The notes beneath the pieces are model-generated. The model saw only the letters and a program-made list of their open reading frames with translations. It did no database searches and had not been told where the DNA came from. 64,000 bases of DNA from Prorocentrum cordatum. Taxonomy: Eukaryota; Sar; Dinophyceae; Prorocentrales; Prorocentraceae. Numbering within the stretch: the first letter of the stretch is position 1; the number at the start of each line of letters is the position of its first letter. The stretch lies in contig CAUYUJ010020581.1 in assembly GCA_963575745.1 (NCBI GenBank), forward strand, positions 16,001-80,000, in the 5' to 3' direction. Below are positions 10,523 to 21,534 of the stretch, piece after piece. The position numbers and the translations under genes were made by a program.

Positions 10523-13500
10523 TCACCTCGTCGTGCGCCTCAGGGTTATGATGTCGTAGAGTACCATCTTTCACGGGGTAGGTGAACTTGCCATCAGGGA
10601 TGATGATGTCTTTGACTCTGTGCACATGGCACAGATCACCATCAGGGTTCTTGGCGTATGTAGCCGTGTCCAAAACAAGGTAGTCACCTGACCATCGTCC
10701 ACCAGAGTGTAAGTGGTATCCCATGAATAACCCTTCCCGAGTGTTTTCTTTAAATTTTGCAGTCTCGTTGTTAATCTCGGGGTTGAGGCATTTCCAAAAT
10801 ATCCGAGCACCGAATGGTATGCAGTGCCCAGGAAAGCTTTCGCCAAATCTTATTTCATGAGCTGTCTTTTCTGCATGCTCCTCTTTGAGGGCAGCAACGC
10901 CCGTGGATGTATGCACAAAGTTGTGTCCACAGCAAAAGGCTTGCATGGCCTCTTTCCACCATTCGTGTCCCAGACCAGACATATGTAACACAGCTCTGGT
11001 ACCAAGGATGACAATTTTGACAACCCGCTCAATCAATCCATTTGTCTGTGGACGATGTGGCGTACTCGTGTCGTGTCTCCATCCCAATTGGCGGCAAGCT
11101 TTCTGAAGCTCTCCAGAATTGTCTGTGTAGATATGCTTCACCTCATCGTTCGCGGCGATGAACTGTTGAAAGGATGCCTTTGTAGTAGCTGCGTCTTTGT
11201 GTAGCGCTGGGTAGGCCATGAAGATGCCAGTATATCTGTCAAGGACAACAAGTGCATATTTGTCGCCATGTTTGTCCGCGGCATCGTCTTTGGCCAGTAC
11301 GATATGGTCAGCAGTTAGAGCTTCACCGAACTTCTTCGGGACAAAAGCTTCGTAGGCGTTATCCTCTTCGGTGGGGTCTGCCGGTGGATGTGGTTTGCGC
11401 TGTCGTCTACACGGGGCATTCTGTGCCATCGTACGAGAACAGATCTCACAGTCGGGATGTTTTGGGCTGTGAGTCATGTAATGCATCGGGTCGATCGGTT
11501 TCTTTTGTCTGTTGGGCAGAACTCGATCGTTGTCTGGATGCGTTCGCGTGGGTGTCTCTGTCGGTATGTCGTTGTCTGCTTGAGCTATATCGAACCCCCC
11601 GCATTGTGGAGGAGAACACTGCATCTGAGACGTAGGCGAGTCGGTGGTCGTGTCCACGTTGGTCTCGTCTGTTCTTGTGTCGGGAGGTTCTTCGACCGTG
11701 ATGGTCCGTGCTCCTCCTCCCTCTCCGACATGTGGTCTCTTGGGGCAGGTCCCTATGTGGGGTCGTAGCTCGTCTGCAGTGGTTGGTTGCTCTGTAGTTT
11801 TGCAGCACCAACAAGTGTCGTTACAGCGGGCGGATGAACGCTTTCGCTGACGACGGCGGGGTGCTGACGAAGTGCATAAACGTGGTGGTGGTATCCGTGT
11901 TAAGTCGTCAAGTCGTAACTCTGGCACTCGATTGTTGACTGGAATCTTATACCATTGGCCCCCCGGATCCTGAAGCATGTAGCCCAGCTCAGGATCCCAA
12001 AGCTGTCGAAAGCCATCAACCTCGATCAATTTTCCAACTGATAGTAATGATGGGCAGTCTGGTAAAGCAAGGGCTGAACTATGCAGTCCAACTTCGGGTA
12101 GCCGTATGTCGTAGTGCTCGTTGACGGTACGATCACCATTTGCAGTTTCCAGAATATGCTCTTCGCGAATAGATATGCGATCCGACTCGGTCTGCGTAAG
12201 TTCATGTTTTCCCTGAATATGATGGGCAGAACCACTGTCAAGAACCCAAGACCTTGTCAATGCTGCAGTCGAGCGTGGAGTGTCGACTTGCTTTGTCGTT
12301 GTTGTCGTCTGGGCAGTCTTTGATGACTGCTTGACAGTGTCGTCATGCTTTCGGATCGCAGTTGGTGTGGCCACCGACTCTTTGTTGTGTCGGTAGTCGT
12401 ACAGTTCGTCGTACCATAGTTGTGCCTCTTTTTGACATTCTCGTAAGGCCTCTGCACTATCATCCCACCATTTTTGTGGTAATGGATCTGGTACTTTGAC
12501 GATGTCACCCTCATTCGGCAGCTCTTTCCACCTGTCCAGTCTGGCTCTGCCAGATATGGTATGGAAATAGTAGTCCACGTTGCGTACGTCGAAGCGTATC
12601 CGACGACGTATCTTGGTAGATGTCGTTGTGGCCTTGGTGTTGGCCATGAGGGTCTTGTCGCGGATGACGTAGCTGCGGTCTGAACGGCGTGAATGTCTAA
12701 AGTTGGCAGGAGAACGTGCTCTAGTGTTGGGTGAACCACGGGACGATCCGCGGCTCGGATACCGCTTGCCACGTCCTTTGTCACTGCCATATGATCGATC
12801 ACGGCCGCGTGGACTGCCACGTCCGCCGCCACGATTGTCTCGTCCTCGGGAGGTAGATCTCGAAGATCTGTCGTAACGACTTCTCGATTGGCTGCGAGAG
12901 TCTTGGGACCTCCTGGATGTGGAACGGGATCGGTCGTATTGGCGTCGGTTGTCACGTCCCTGTCGTGAATCGCTTGCGTAGCGAAACCCCCCGCGTTGTG
13001 AAGACCGTTGGCTTCCTGATCCGCGGGATGGTGATCGGCCACGGCTGTCCTGGCTGGAAGTCCGTGGTCGACTCGGGCTTCGTTCAGGAGTCTTTGCACC
13101 AGGTGCGAGATGAGCGTATTTGCATTTGTCGCCTTTTGTGCACTTGTTCTGTGCGAAATCCTTGCACTGTGCGACGTGCGGGTAGTTACACTTATCACCT
13201 CTGGTACATGTGTTGCGCTTGGCAAAATCGAAGCAGAACGGCCTTGATGCTGGCTTCTTGTGATTCGCAGGAGTGGACATACTACGGCGGGGGTTGCCAC
13301 CAGCCGTTGATGTTCTGGAAGATTTGTTGTTCTTCCAATCCCTGGAATATGTATGTAAAGCCTTGCACCGTTCACCATTGCGACAATTGCCTTTCTTCCA
13401 TGCAACGCACACGTTAACCTGAGATCGTGTCTCGTGTTCGTACCGTAGCTTGTTTTGATTCTTCTCCAATTGTTTAATCTCCAGTATGTCCAGGACACGC

Positions 13501-15965
13501 TGTCGAAGCCAACCGTAGGTACGATTCGGGTCGCTCATCTTCATGCGCTGGTACTCGTACATGTCTTGTTTCATCCATGCATGTCTACGAATCTGTGTGC
13601 GGAATAGCGATTCCAATATCTTTGGATCGGGTACTTCTCGGCATTCCAAGAGTAAGGCGTCCCAATCGGTAATGAAACGTTGCAAATCTTCGTCTCTCAT
13701 CCTCAGTTCTTTAAGGCGCTCGAAATCGTGCAGGTCGTCGTCGACGTCTGTCACTTTGTAGGACTGTAGGATATGCCAGTATATCTGGCGTCCTTTGAGC
13801 ATGCGTCCTGCTTTGTGCTCTCTGGTCTCGATGAGCCTGATTTGGTAGCGTAAGTCTGAGGATAAGATGTCGCTCAGAGCGGTTGCGAGTTTGCAATCGA
13901 TGCTCTCAAAGTCTCCACTGTCTTGTAAATCCTCGAATGTACATTCGGGCTGTTCTGCCACGCATAGGAAGGCGTATGCTTTGGATGGTCGCCCTGAGGC
14001 GGCCCCGAAGTTCTTCCGCACTCTTTGCTGCCACTCCAGCAGCTGCGTGATCTTAGGCAAGACAGGTACACGGACGGTGTCTGACTCCTTGATAGGCGTC
14101 GTAGTATGGACCGACACCGCAGACGCTGGCTGCGAGGGTATCGGTGCACCGTCGATGGTTGGTTCTGTGCGCACAGAAGACACATGGCGTGTCTGTGCAG
14201 AAGCTGCCGCGGAGGCTGCTCCTGGAGATGTGCGTCGTTGCTGTCCTGCTGAAGCTTGTGGTGCTTCGGCGGACACTGCCGTCGGCCTGTGCGGGTCGGC
14301 TGCAGGTCGAAGGTGAATGTTGGTGTCGTTAGTGTGGTCGATCAGCTGATTCGTCCAGCTCGTCATGTCTTCTTGTATTTGACCCACCTTTTGGCGTGTA
14401 TACTCATCAGTATCCCGAGACCGTTGGGAATACCGATCAAGCCGATGCTCGCATGCTCGGAGACGGGCGCTTTGTGCCTCCACCTCGCTTTCCAGACGTG
14501 CGAGATAACTCTCAACACGTACCTTCTCAGTATCTCTTTCATGAATAACCTGGGAGAGCTCTAACTGCGTGTGGTCCGCCGCCTTCTCAACCTCCTGCAA
14601 CCTGTCAGTGAGGCGGGCGAAATCGTAAACCGTGGGAGGAGAATCCAGCTGATCAGTCTGGGCTCGTCCGACACGCAACTCTGCCAGGGCGTCCTGTACA
14701 CCAGGGAAACGCTGCTCTATGTCAGAGATCCGGTTAGCGAGTGGCTGCACGACAGCGTTGGTCGCATCAAGCCTTTGAGTGATGACTCTCTCAGTACGCT
14801 GCAACATGTCGATCAGGTTCGACGAGTTTGTGTGTGCTTCGGTACGAAGCGTCGCCGTAGTGTGGTCTAGGTAAGATCGAAGATCATTGATCTGAGACTG
14901 AACGTCGCCGAGGTCTGTGGCCTCGGTTGGGGTTGGTCGGTTACGGAGCTGGTCGTGGATCTCATCGTGTAAAATCCTGACCGCAGAAATGCCTGTGTCG
15001 CGTACGATCACAAGTTGTTGCTCCATCTGCGCGAGATAGTTGCGCAGGTTCTCGACCATCGCCGTTCGTTCACCTGAGTGTGACACCTCACGATCAACCT
15101 GGTACTGCAGTTCTCCTATGATGCGTCTATCTTCGGCGATCCTGGAATCGATGATCCCTAAGGCGCCGTCAAGATCGCGGCGCATGGCTGCAGTATCCGT
15201 GGCATTCGTCTGAACGCTCTGTAGTAGTCCAGAGTATTGGCTGGACACGAAGGTTTCAACCTGGTCTCTAAGCTCAGCTATGTCACCTGCGGCGGACGTC
15301 TCCGCCAGCTGGTCGTCTGAGATGGAGAGGTGGGGAGCGTCAGCTTCCCTGTGTCCCCTGTCGCGGGGAGTGCATGGCCTCTGAGAGGCAGTGCGCGGGC
15401 TCGACCTGCTCTCGCCGTATGGGCCTGGGGCTCCACGGCGGTTGCGCGCGGACGAGCTGCGACTCGGACCATGTGTGTGTGATGTCTCATCCGATGATAC
15501 CTTGGGGTACCGCGTCTGTGGCTGTGCCGACACTGGTCTACTGAGTTCCTCGAAGGTAGCTACGTGCTCCGCCACAGGGACGGTCGCAGGGCTGGGGGTT
15601 CCAGCACCTGAGGTCCATCGGCGGTTAGCGCGGAAGCGCCCTGGAGTATCGAGACCGGTAAGGCTTTCGCCTGACGCGGTTGGGATTGCTCCCGACGGGG
15701 AAGGGGAGGGAGGATCAAAGGTCGGCGTGTGAAACTCCTTCCTTCCTGTTCCTACTCCTTCTCCTGTCCCCCCGCGGGCGGCGCTGCGGCGAAGTTCAGC
15801 AGCTAGACGCGCCTCGGGTCCTCGGGAGCTGGGGGGGGTATCGGGGACACCAACACAGTCCGCACTAATGCTCTCCAACTCGTCACCGAGCCGTCGCACC
15901 GTGGGAGAGCTTGGACGCGAAGCCCCAATGGAACCCTTACGGCGCATGCGCCGAAGCGGCTCCAT
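10455..15965 (-). CDS. Copia-type ORF1: gag-protease-integrase polyprotein
   Basis: About 1836 residues from the ATG at 15965-15963. The frame is open upstream to 16124, but only with a TTG start. Residues 1-200 are Ser/Pro/Arg-rich, then a long Gln/Glu/Arg coiled-coil-like stretch. A copia-type capsid segment (FERLKELRMRDEDLQRF, then YGWLRQRVLDILE) precedes three CCCH zinc fingers at ~852, 907 and 930 (for example CRNGERCKALH) and an SR/RG-rich tract. The aspartic protease signature is SWVLDSGSAHH at ~1240. The integrase has an H-H-C-C finger (HYMTHSPKHPDCEIC, ~1500) and a D-D-E core: ADHIV, YTDNSGE, then NGLIERVV. The order protease-integrase before reverse transcriptase defines Ty1/copia (Pseudoviridae). 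Reverse transcriptase and RNase H are in the next ORF, in the +1 frame. No stop interrupts it, so it could be functional. Confidence 0.9.
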   Translation of the reverse strand: MEPLRRMRRKGSIGASRPSSPTVRRLGDELESISADCVGVPDTPPSSRGPEARLAAELRRSAARGGTGEGVGTGRKEFHTPTFDPPSPSPSGAIPTASGESLTGLDTPGRFRANRRWTSGAGTPSPATVPVAEHVATFEELSRPVSAQPQTRYPKVSSDETSHTHGPSRSSSARNRRGAPGPYGESRSSPRTASQRPCTPRDRGHREADAPHLSISDDQLAETSAAGDIAELRDQVETFVSSQYSGLLQSVQTNATDTAAMRRDLDGALGIIDSRIAEDRRIIGELQYQVDREVSHSGERTAMVENLRNYLAQMEQQLVIVRDTGISAVRILHDEIHDQLRNRPTPTEATDLGDVQSQINDLRSYLDHTTATLRTEAHTNSSNLIDMLQRTERVITQRLDATNAVVQPLANRISDIEQRFPGVQDALAELRVGRAQTDQLDSPPTVYDFARLTDRLQEVEKAADHTQLELSQVIHERDTEKVRVESYLARLESEVEAQSARLRACEHRLDRYSQRSRDTDEYTRQKVGQIQEDMTSWTNQLIDHTNDTNIHLRPAADPHRPTAVSAEAPQASAGQQRRTSPGAASAAASAQTRHVSSVRTEPTIDGAPIPSQPASAVSVHTTTPIKESDTVRVPVLPKITQLLEWQQRVRKNFGAASGRPSKAYAFLCVAEQPECTFEDLQDSGDFESIDCKLATALSDILSSDLRYQIRLIETREHKAGRMLKGRQIYWHILQSYKVTDVDDDLHDFERLKELRMRDEDLQRFITDWDALLLECREVPDPKILESLFRTQIRRHAWMKQDMYEYQRMKMSDPNRTYGWLRQRVLDILEIKQLEKNQNKLRYEHETRSQVNVCVAWKKGNCRNGERCKALHTYSRDWKNNKSSRTSTAGGNPRRSMSTPANHKKPASRPFCFDFAKRNTCTRGDKCNYPHVAQCKDFAQNKCTKGDKCKYAHLAPGAKTPERSPSRPRTSSQDSRGRSPSRGSGSQRSSQRGGFRYASDSRQGRDNRRQYDRSRSTSRRSQDSRSQSRSRYDRSSRSTSRGRDNRGGGRGSPRGRDRSYGSDKGRGKRYPSRGSSRGSPNTRARSPANFRHSRRSDRSYVIRDKTLMANTKATTTSTKIRRRIRFDVRNVDYYFHTISGRARLDRWKELPNEGDIVKVPDPLPQKWWDDSAEALRECQKEAQLWYDELYDYRHNKESVATPTAIRKHDDTVKQSSKTAQTTTTTKQVDTPRSTAALTRSWVLDSGSAHHIQGKHELTQTESDRISIREEHILETANGDRTVNEHYDIRLPEVGLHSSALALPDCPSLLSVGKLIEVDGFRQLWDPELGYMLQDPGGQWYKIPVNNRVPELRLDDLTRIPPPRLCTSSAPRRRQRKRSSARCNDTCWCCKTTEQPTTADELRPHIGTCPKRPHVGEGGGARTITVEEPPDTRTDETNVDTTTDSPTSQMQCSPPQCGGFDIAQADNDIPTETPTRTHPDNDRVLPNRQKKPIDPMHYMTHSPKHPDCEICSRTMAQNAPCRRQRKPHPPADPTEEDNAYEAFVPKKFGEALTADHIVLAKDDAADKHGDKYALVVLDRYTGIFMAYPALHKDAATTKASFQQFIAANDEVKHIYTDNSGELQKACRQLGWRHDTSTPHRPQTNGLIERVVKIVILGTRAVLHMSGLGHEWWKEAMQAFCCGHNFVHTSTGVAALKEEHAEKTAHEIRFGESFPGHCIPFGARIFWKCLNPEINNETAKFKENTREGLFMGYHLHSGGRWSGDYLVLDTATYAKNPDGDLCHVHRVKDIIIPDGKFTYPVKDGTLRHHNPEAHDEVKASTSRPLGDKPMPDPPLSCPK

Positions 15966-17557
<1,592 letters not shown>

Positions 17558-17919
17558 TCCAGGAGGAGATAAGATCGGACACCCCCAAACGACAACAGCC
17601 TCCGCAAGCGAGCGCCTTAGAATTAGTTCCCCGATCGGTGCTTGCACTCAAACGGTCCTAGCGGGAAGTGAAAGATTTGGCGAAAGTGTTGTCCCGCCGA
17701 TTGTGGTGGCCAGCTGGGTTCCCGGGTTCCCGGTTCCTGGGTTCCTGGTCATTGGTTCAGGGCCAATTTTCGGTGGGTTCCGGGTTCCCGGTCGATCTCC
17801 TTATCGATCAAACAATGCACTGATTGCTGTTTATCTCTGGTGCAACTGTTTCAGGAGGAGAGGACATCGGGCACCCCCAACGACAACAGCCTCCGCAAGC
17901 GAGCGCCTGAGAGTTAGTG
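17558..17919. repeat. Pair of ~60-bp direct repeats flanking a GGTTCCC-type minisatellite
   Basis: A segment with GACAACAGCCTCCGCAAGCG is found at about 17558-17622 and again at about 17850-17919 with a few mismatches, 296 bp apart. Between them, 17708-17800 is a run of GGGTTCC(C/T)-like words. There is no ORF of interest. It could be a small solo repeat pair or local duplication. Confidence 0.6.
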
Positions 17920-18484
17920 CGAGACAGACTGGCCGATGGGGGCGGAAAATGCGGGCAGCAAAGAGATCGTGAGGAGACAAGGCTCACAACCTCGGGGGCG
18001 CGTGCGCTGCGGGAGAGTGGCCAGGGAAGCAGGGGGGTCAGGAGAGTAGCCTCGATGCTGCCAGGCAGCCTCCCAGCCCGAGCAGGAGGAGGACGGCGAG
18101 GACGACGGTGAGGATCCTCCTCCCTACCCTTCCCCCGCCTCCCCCCTCGCTCACCATCCCCTCCCCACTACGGTCGGACCCTGGACAGAAGAACATCCTT
18201 CAAGAACATGAAACCCTCCGCCGGCCAAAACACCCCAAACCGTAAGATCACTCGAGGGTGCCCTCCCCCAGGGTGCAACAGAACATCAAAAACGAAACAC
18301 ATTTAGGGCACCGTCCCCAAGCCGACCTCGATCTGATACCTCGATCCGACCATGCCCGTTCCTCCGCCCTTTCGTCCACACTTTTGCGTCCTCCGCCGGC
18401 GACGAGGGCGACGACGAGGACCTCAACGCACCCTGGGACGGAGCAGGACGGGGCAAGGCCTCCTGCTGCGGGCGGGAGCCCTCC
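17920..18484. other. Unassigned non-repetitive stretch
   Basis: GC-rich, no convincing coding signal and no strong repeat. Nothing recognised. Confidence 0.4.
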
Positions 18485-18573
18485 ACCTCGTCGCGCCCTC
18501 GTCGTCCTCGACACTGCCCTCGTCGCCCGCTCCGTCGTCGCCGTCGCCGTCGTTGTCGTCTTCGTCGTCGTCT

Positions 18574-18605
<32 letters not shown>

Positions 18606-18731
18606 TTCGTCGTCGTCGTCGTTGTCGTCGTCGTCTTCGTCGTCGTCGTCTTCGTCGTCGTCGCCGTCGTCGTCGTCGTCGTCTTCGTCGTCGCCGTCGT
18701 CGTCGTCGTCGCCGTCGGCGGCGTCGTCGTG
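18485..18731. repeat. (GTC)n-type microsatellite
   Basis: Long GTC/TCG trinucleotide tract with scattered GCC and TTC variants. Poly-Ser, poly-Val and poly-Arg ORFs on both strands come from it. Confidence 0.95.
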
Positions 18732-18856
18732 TGGGCCTCCGACCGGCACCCCGCGGGCTGCCCACATCGCCGCGCCGGGCGCTTCCGCGGGCCGCCCTGC
18801 CGTGGACGGGAGGGCCCTCCTTCGGGCCACCGGCTCGAGGAGAGCGCCGAAGAGGG

Positions 18857-19066
18857 GATGGGGAGGAGGGGGAGGAAGGAGGAAGGAGGAAGGAGGAAGG
18901 AGGAAGGAGGAAGGAGGAGGAGGAGGAGGAGGAGGAGGAGGAGGAGGAGGAAGAGGAGGAGGAGGAGGTCCTGGGGGTGAAAGAGGGGAAAGAGGAGGAG
19001 AATAGGAGGAGGAGGAGGAGGAGGAGGAGGAGGAGACGGAAGAAGGAAGAGGGAAGGAGGAGGGCT
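18857..19066. repeat. GGA/AGG-rich microsatellite
   Basis: GGAGGAGG and AAGGAGG words for ~200 bp, giving poly-Glu/Arg/Gly frames. Not a gene. Confidence 0.95.
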
Positions 19067-19375
19067 CCTTTTGAGCTTCTCTCCCTTCGACGACAGACGC
19101 GGCGACGACCCCCCTCCCAAGTTCAGGGCTCGGCGAGGACCTGCCCTCCACTCTCGGCATGGCTGATAACCACCAGGGAAAGTTCGAACTGTCGGGCGCT
19201 GGGAGATCTACGCGGGCGGGCCGAGCACCGCTGGCCGCCGTCGAACTCCGCTCACTGGGCGAATCTGATTTTAAGCGTGGGCCGCCCTCGGCCCGCTCCT
19301 CCCCCCGCACAAACGGTGTGGCCGCTCGGGAGAGCGCTGCAACTTATCGCAGAACTTCGCGCGTGAACCACAACA

Positions 19376-19381
<6 letters not shown>

Positions 19382-19410
<29 letters not shown>
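19382..19410. repeat. (TA)n microsatellite
   Basis: Fourteen TA units followed by six or more A. Confidence 0.95.
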
Positions 19411-19415
<5 letters not shown>

Positions 19416-19494
19416 ACATATGGACAGCCCCACCACCCAGCACCCGCTGATCGTCTTCTTTTCTTCTGACGGTGTTCCTTCCCTCTTCTTCCTC

Positions 19495-19680
19495 TGCATT
19501 ATTTCCCTCCTCTTCCTCCTCCTCCTCCTCTTATTCCTCCTGCTGTCTGTCCTTCTCCTTCTTATCCTCCTCTTCCTCTTACTTCTCCTCCTCCATGTCT
19601 TGTTGCTGCGGACCCTCCTGCTGCTGCTTCTCCTCCCCCTCCTTCATTCTACGCGCTCGTCTCCTCCTCCTCCTCCGATG
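19495..19680. repeat. TCC/CTT pyrimidine-rich microsatellite
   Basis: Imperfect CTCCTCCTT runs; apparent Leu/Ser-rich proteins over it are artefacts of the repeat. Confidence 0.9.
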
Positions 19681-20582
19681 ATGATGGTGATGGTGCAGAG
19701 AGGCAGCGGGACAGAGAGAGAGAGAGAGACTAGAGGGAGCAGCGATCCCTGTGATTACAAGGTGTGCGAAATAAGGGGGCGCAAACCCTGAGATGTCACT
19801 TGGATGTTTCTACTTTTAAACCAGAAATCCCCCGTAAACCAGCTGAAACCACATGGGTTGCGAAGTCAGGGGGGGGTCAAACCATATGATGTCACTTGGC
19901 CTTTGGATTTTCTGGTGTGAGAGAAGGCGTCCTAGGATCCCGAGACGGCGAACGGATGCCCACCCTGGGATGGAGGAGTAGGTGGGGCGGCACCGTCGTC
20001 GTCGTCGTACCCGTCGTGTTTTACTCCTCCTGCTCATCCTGCTCCCCATCCGTCTCTGTGTCGTCCCCTGTTCAGCTGTCTGTGAAGCCGTGCACGATAG
20101 CTGGGTGTCATCGCACCTCAATTCAACATGGCGGGTCTTGGGCACCCCGCACCCAAAAATGTTGTCATCTCTCATTTACGTCCGCCAGCTTGTGAACGTC
20201 TTCGTATTCGGCGTTTCGACATTGGGCGGAAGGGGAGGAGAGGGGGGGGTCTGGCTCCTGATCTCTGCTTATCGCGACCGTTTGCAACAGTACGTCCTGT
20301 GGGGAGACTCCACCTGCCTGAAACAGGCGCCTTATAAATCAAGATCTACTCCATGGTGGGGAGGAGGGGGTGCGAGGGCCCGCGCCGATCGGCAAAACAA
20401 TGAATCAGGAAACGATAACCTGTTCCTTCCGCCGGCTTCCGCCAGCGGAGACGACCTCGTTTTACTTCCGCCAGCCCCTGCCGACCTTCCACCGCCATCA
20501 CCGCCGAGCAAGAGACCGGCAACTCCTTCGGCCCTCGACGGCGAGGCCATCTCTGGCACGCCTCACATGATCCATGAGGCAT
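19681..20582. other. Unassigned sequence left of the Penelope-like element
   Basis: No domain recognised in any frame. A roughly 30-bp phrase containing GATGTCACTTGG occurs twice (19792 and 19889), marking a small local duplication. Confidence 0.4.
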
Positions 20583-21461
20583 GGCCGCCAAGTCGATTCT
20601 GATCGGCGGCGAGCGAAGGGCTCTGGGAGTCCTGGCCGGCGCCCCCCCTCCCGCGGCCGCCTCCGCCCCCTGCTCCTCCGCCGCCACCGCCGGCTCTGTG
20701 AGCAAGCTCGCAGCCCGCTCAGCCCCAAAGGGGCCCGGGCCATCGCACGAACGAGCGTCCCATGCCCACTCCCGCCCCTCACCTCGGAGATCGGCGGCCA
20801 GCGAGGGGGAGAAGTGAGAAGGAGAAGGCCTTCTCAGAAGGCGGCGGGAGTTCTCAAAAGCCCTCGCGCCTCCCCAAAGTCTTCTATACCTTCGGGGAAG
20901 GCTTAGAGAACTTCTCAGGAGGCCAGGGGACTTCCGAGCCTTCAGCGAAGGCTCGCCCCTTCTCACTTCCCCCCGTGCTCGCCGCCGATCTGAGCAGTCG
21001 TGATCGGCCACGACGCATCACGCGTCATCAGAGCAATCGTGGTGACGATGCTGGGCAACAACAAGGAGCCTCATATTCGCAGTGACCGTCAACAAGAGAA
21101 CCCGCAAAGGGAGCATCCGAATGATCCCTGCTACGCAAGACCGCGCTAACGTCGATGTTGGGACTCTATGTGCTCGTTGCGACACCGAACTCAGAACAAA
21201 TTGCCGGACATCGCGAACCACAAGTTCCTACATCTCACATCCGTACGCGAATGCACCGAGCAGAAACGACACAGTGAGCTGCAGGAGAGCATGAAAGACG
21301 CTGTCCTGCAATAGGCTTGGCCACCAAACAATCCCGACTGTAATGCCGAGACCCGCGTCGCCGTTGCCCGCATCGCTGCTCGCGCGTCCACGATGCGAGC
21401 CCTGACCTCCGCTGTCTCCCAGACAGCTTTTTCCTCCGCTTCCCAGTCTGGCCTGTACAAG
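20583..21461 (+). repeat. Left 879-bp LTR-like direct repeat
   Basis: Starts GGCCGCCAAGTCG and ends GGCCTGTACAAG. Its partner lies 2730 bp to the right. The differences seen are near 20862 and 20875 and at about 21345 (C versus T in the right copy). It includes a foldback at 20789-20990. Confidence 0.95.
20789..20990. repeat. Foldback (inverted repeat) inside the LTR-like repeat
   Basis: The arm at 20789-20822 (GATCGGCGGC..., then GAAGTGAGAAGG) is the imperfect reverse complement of 20957-20990 (CCTTCTCACTTCC..., then GCCGCCGATC). The ~130-bp interior also contains short inverted words (AGTTCTC/GAGAACT). The same structure recurs at 23519-23720. It could be an RNA structure of the element or a nested short inverted-repeat element. 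Confidence 0.7.
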
Positions 21462-21534
21462 GTTGCGGCACTATGTATTCCAAGGTTGCGAGCGTGAGCT
21501 CCAGAAGCAATATGCAGTCCGCAAGCGGTCAAAC

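Noticed and set aside
18248-19366. Several long ORFs (200-295 codons) on both strands
   Set aside because: They are translations of GTC and GGA microsatellites (poly-Ser, poly-Arg, poly-Asp, poly-Glu) with no domain.
20583-21461. Hammerhead ribozyme in the Penelope-type repeat
   Set aside because: CTGATGA occurs on the minus strand near 21025-21031, but no GAAA-bearing partner strand and stem II arrangement could be fitted.
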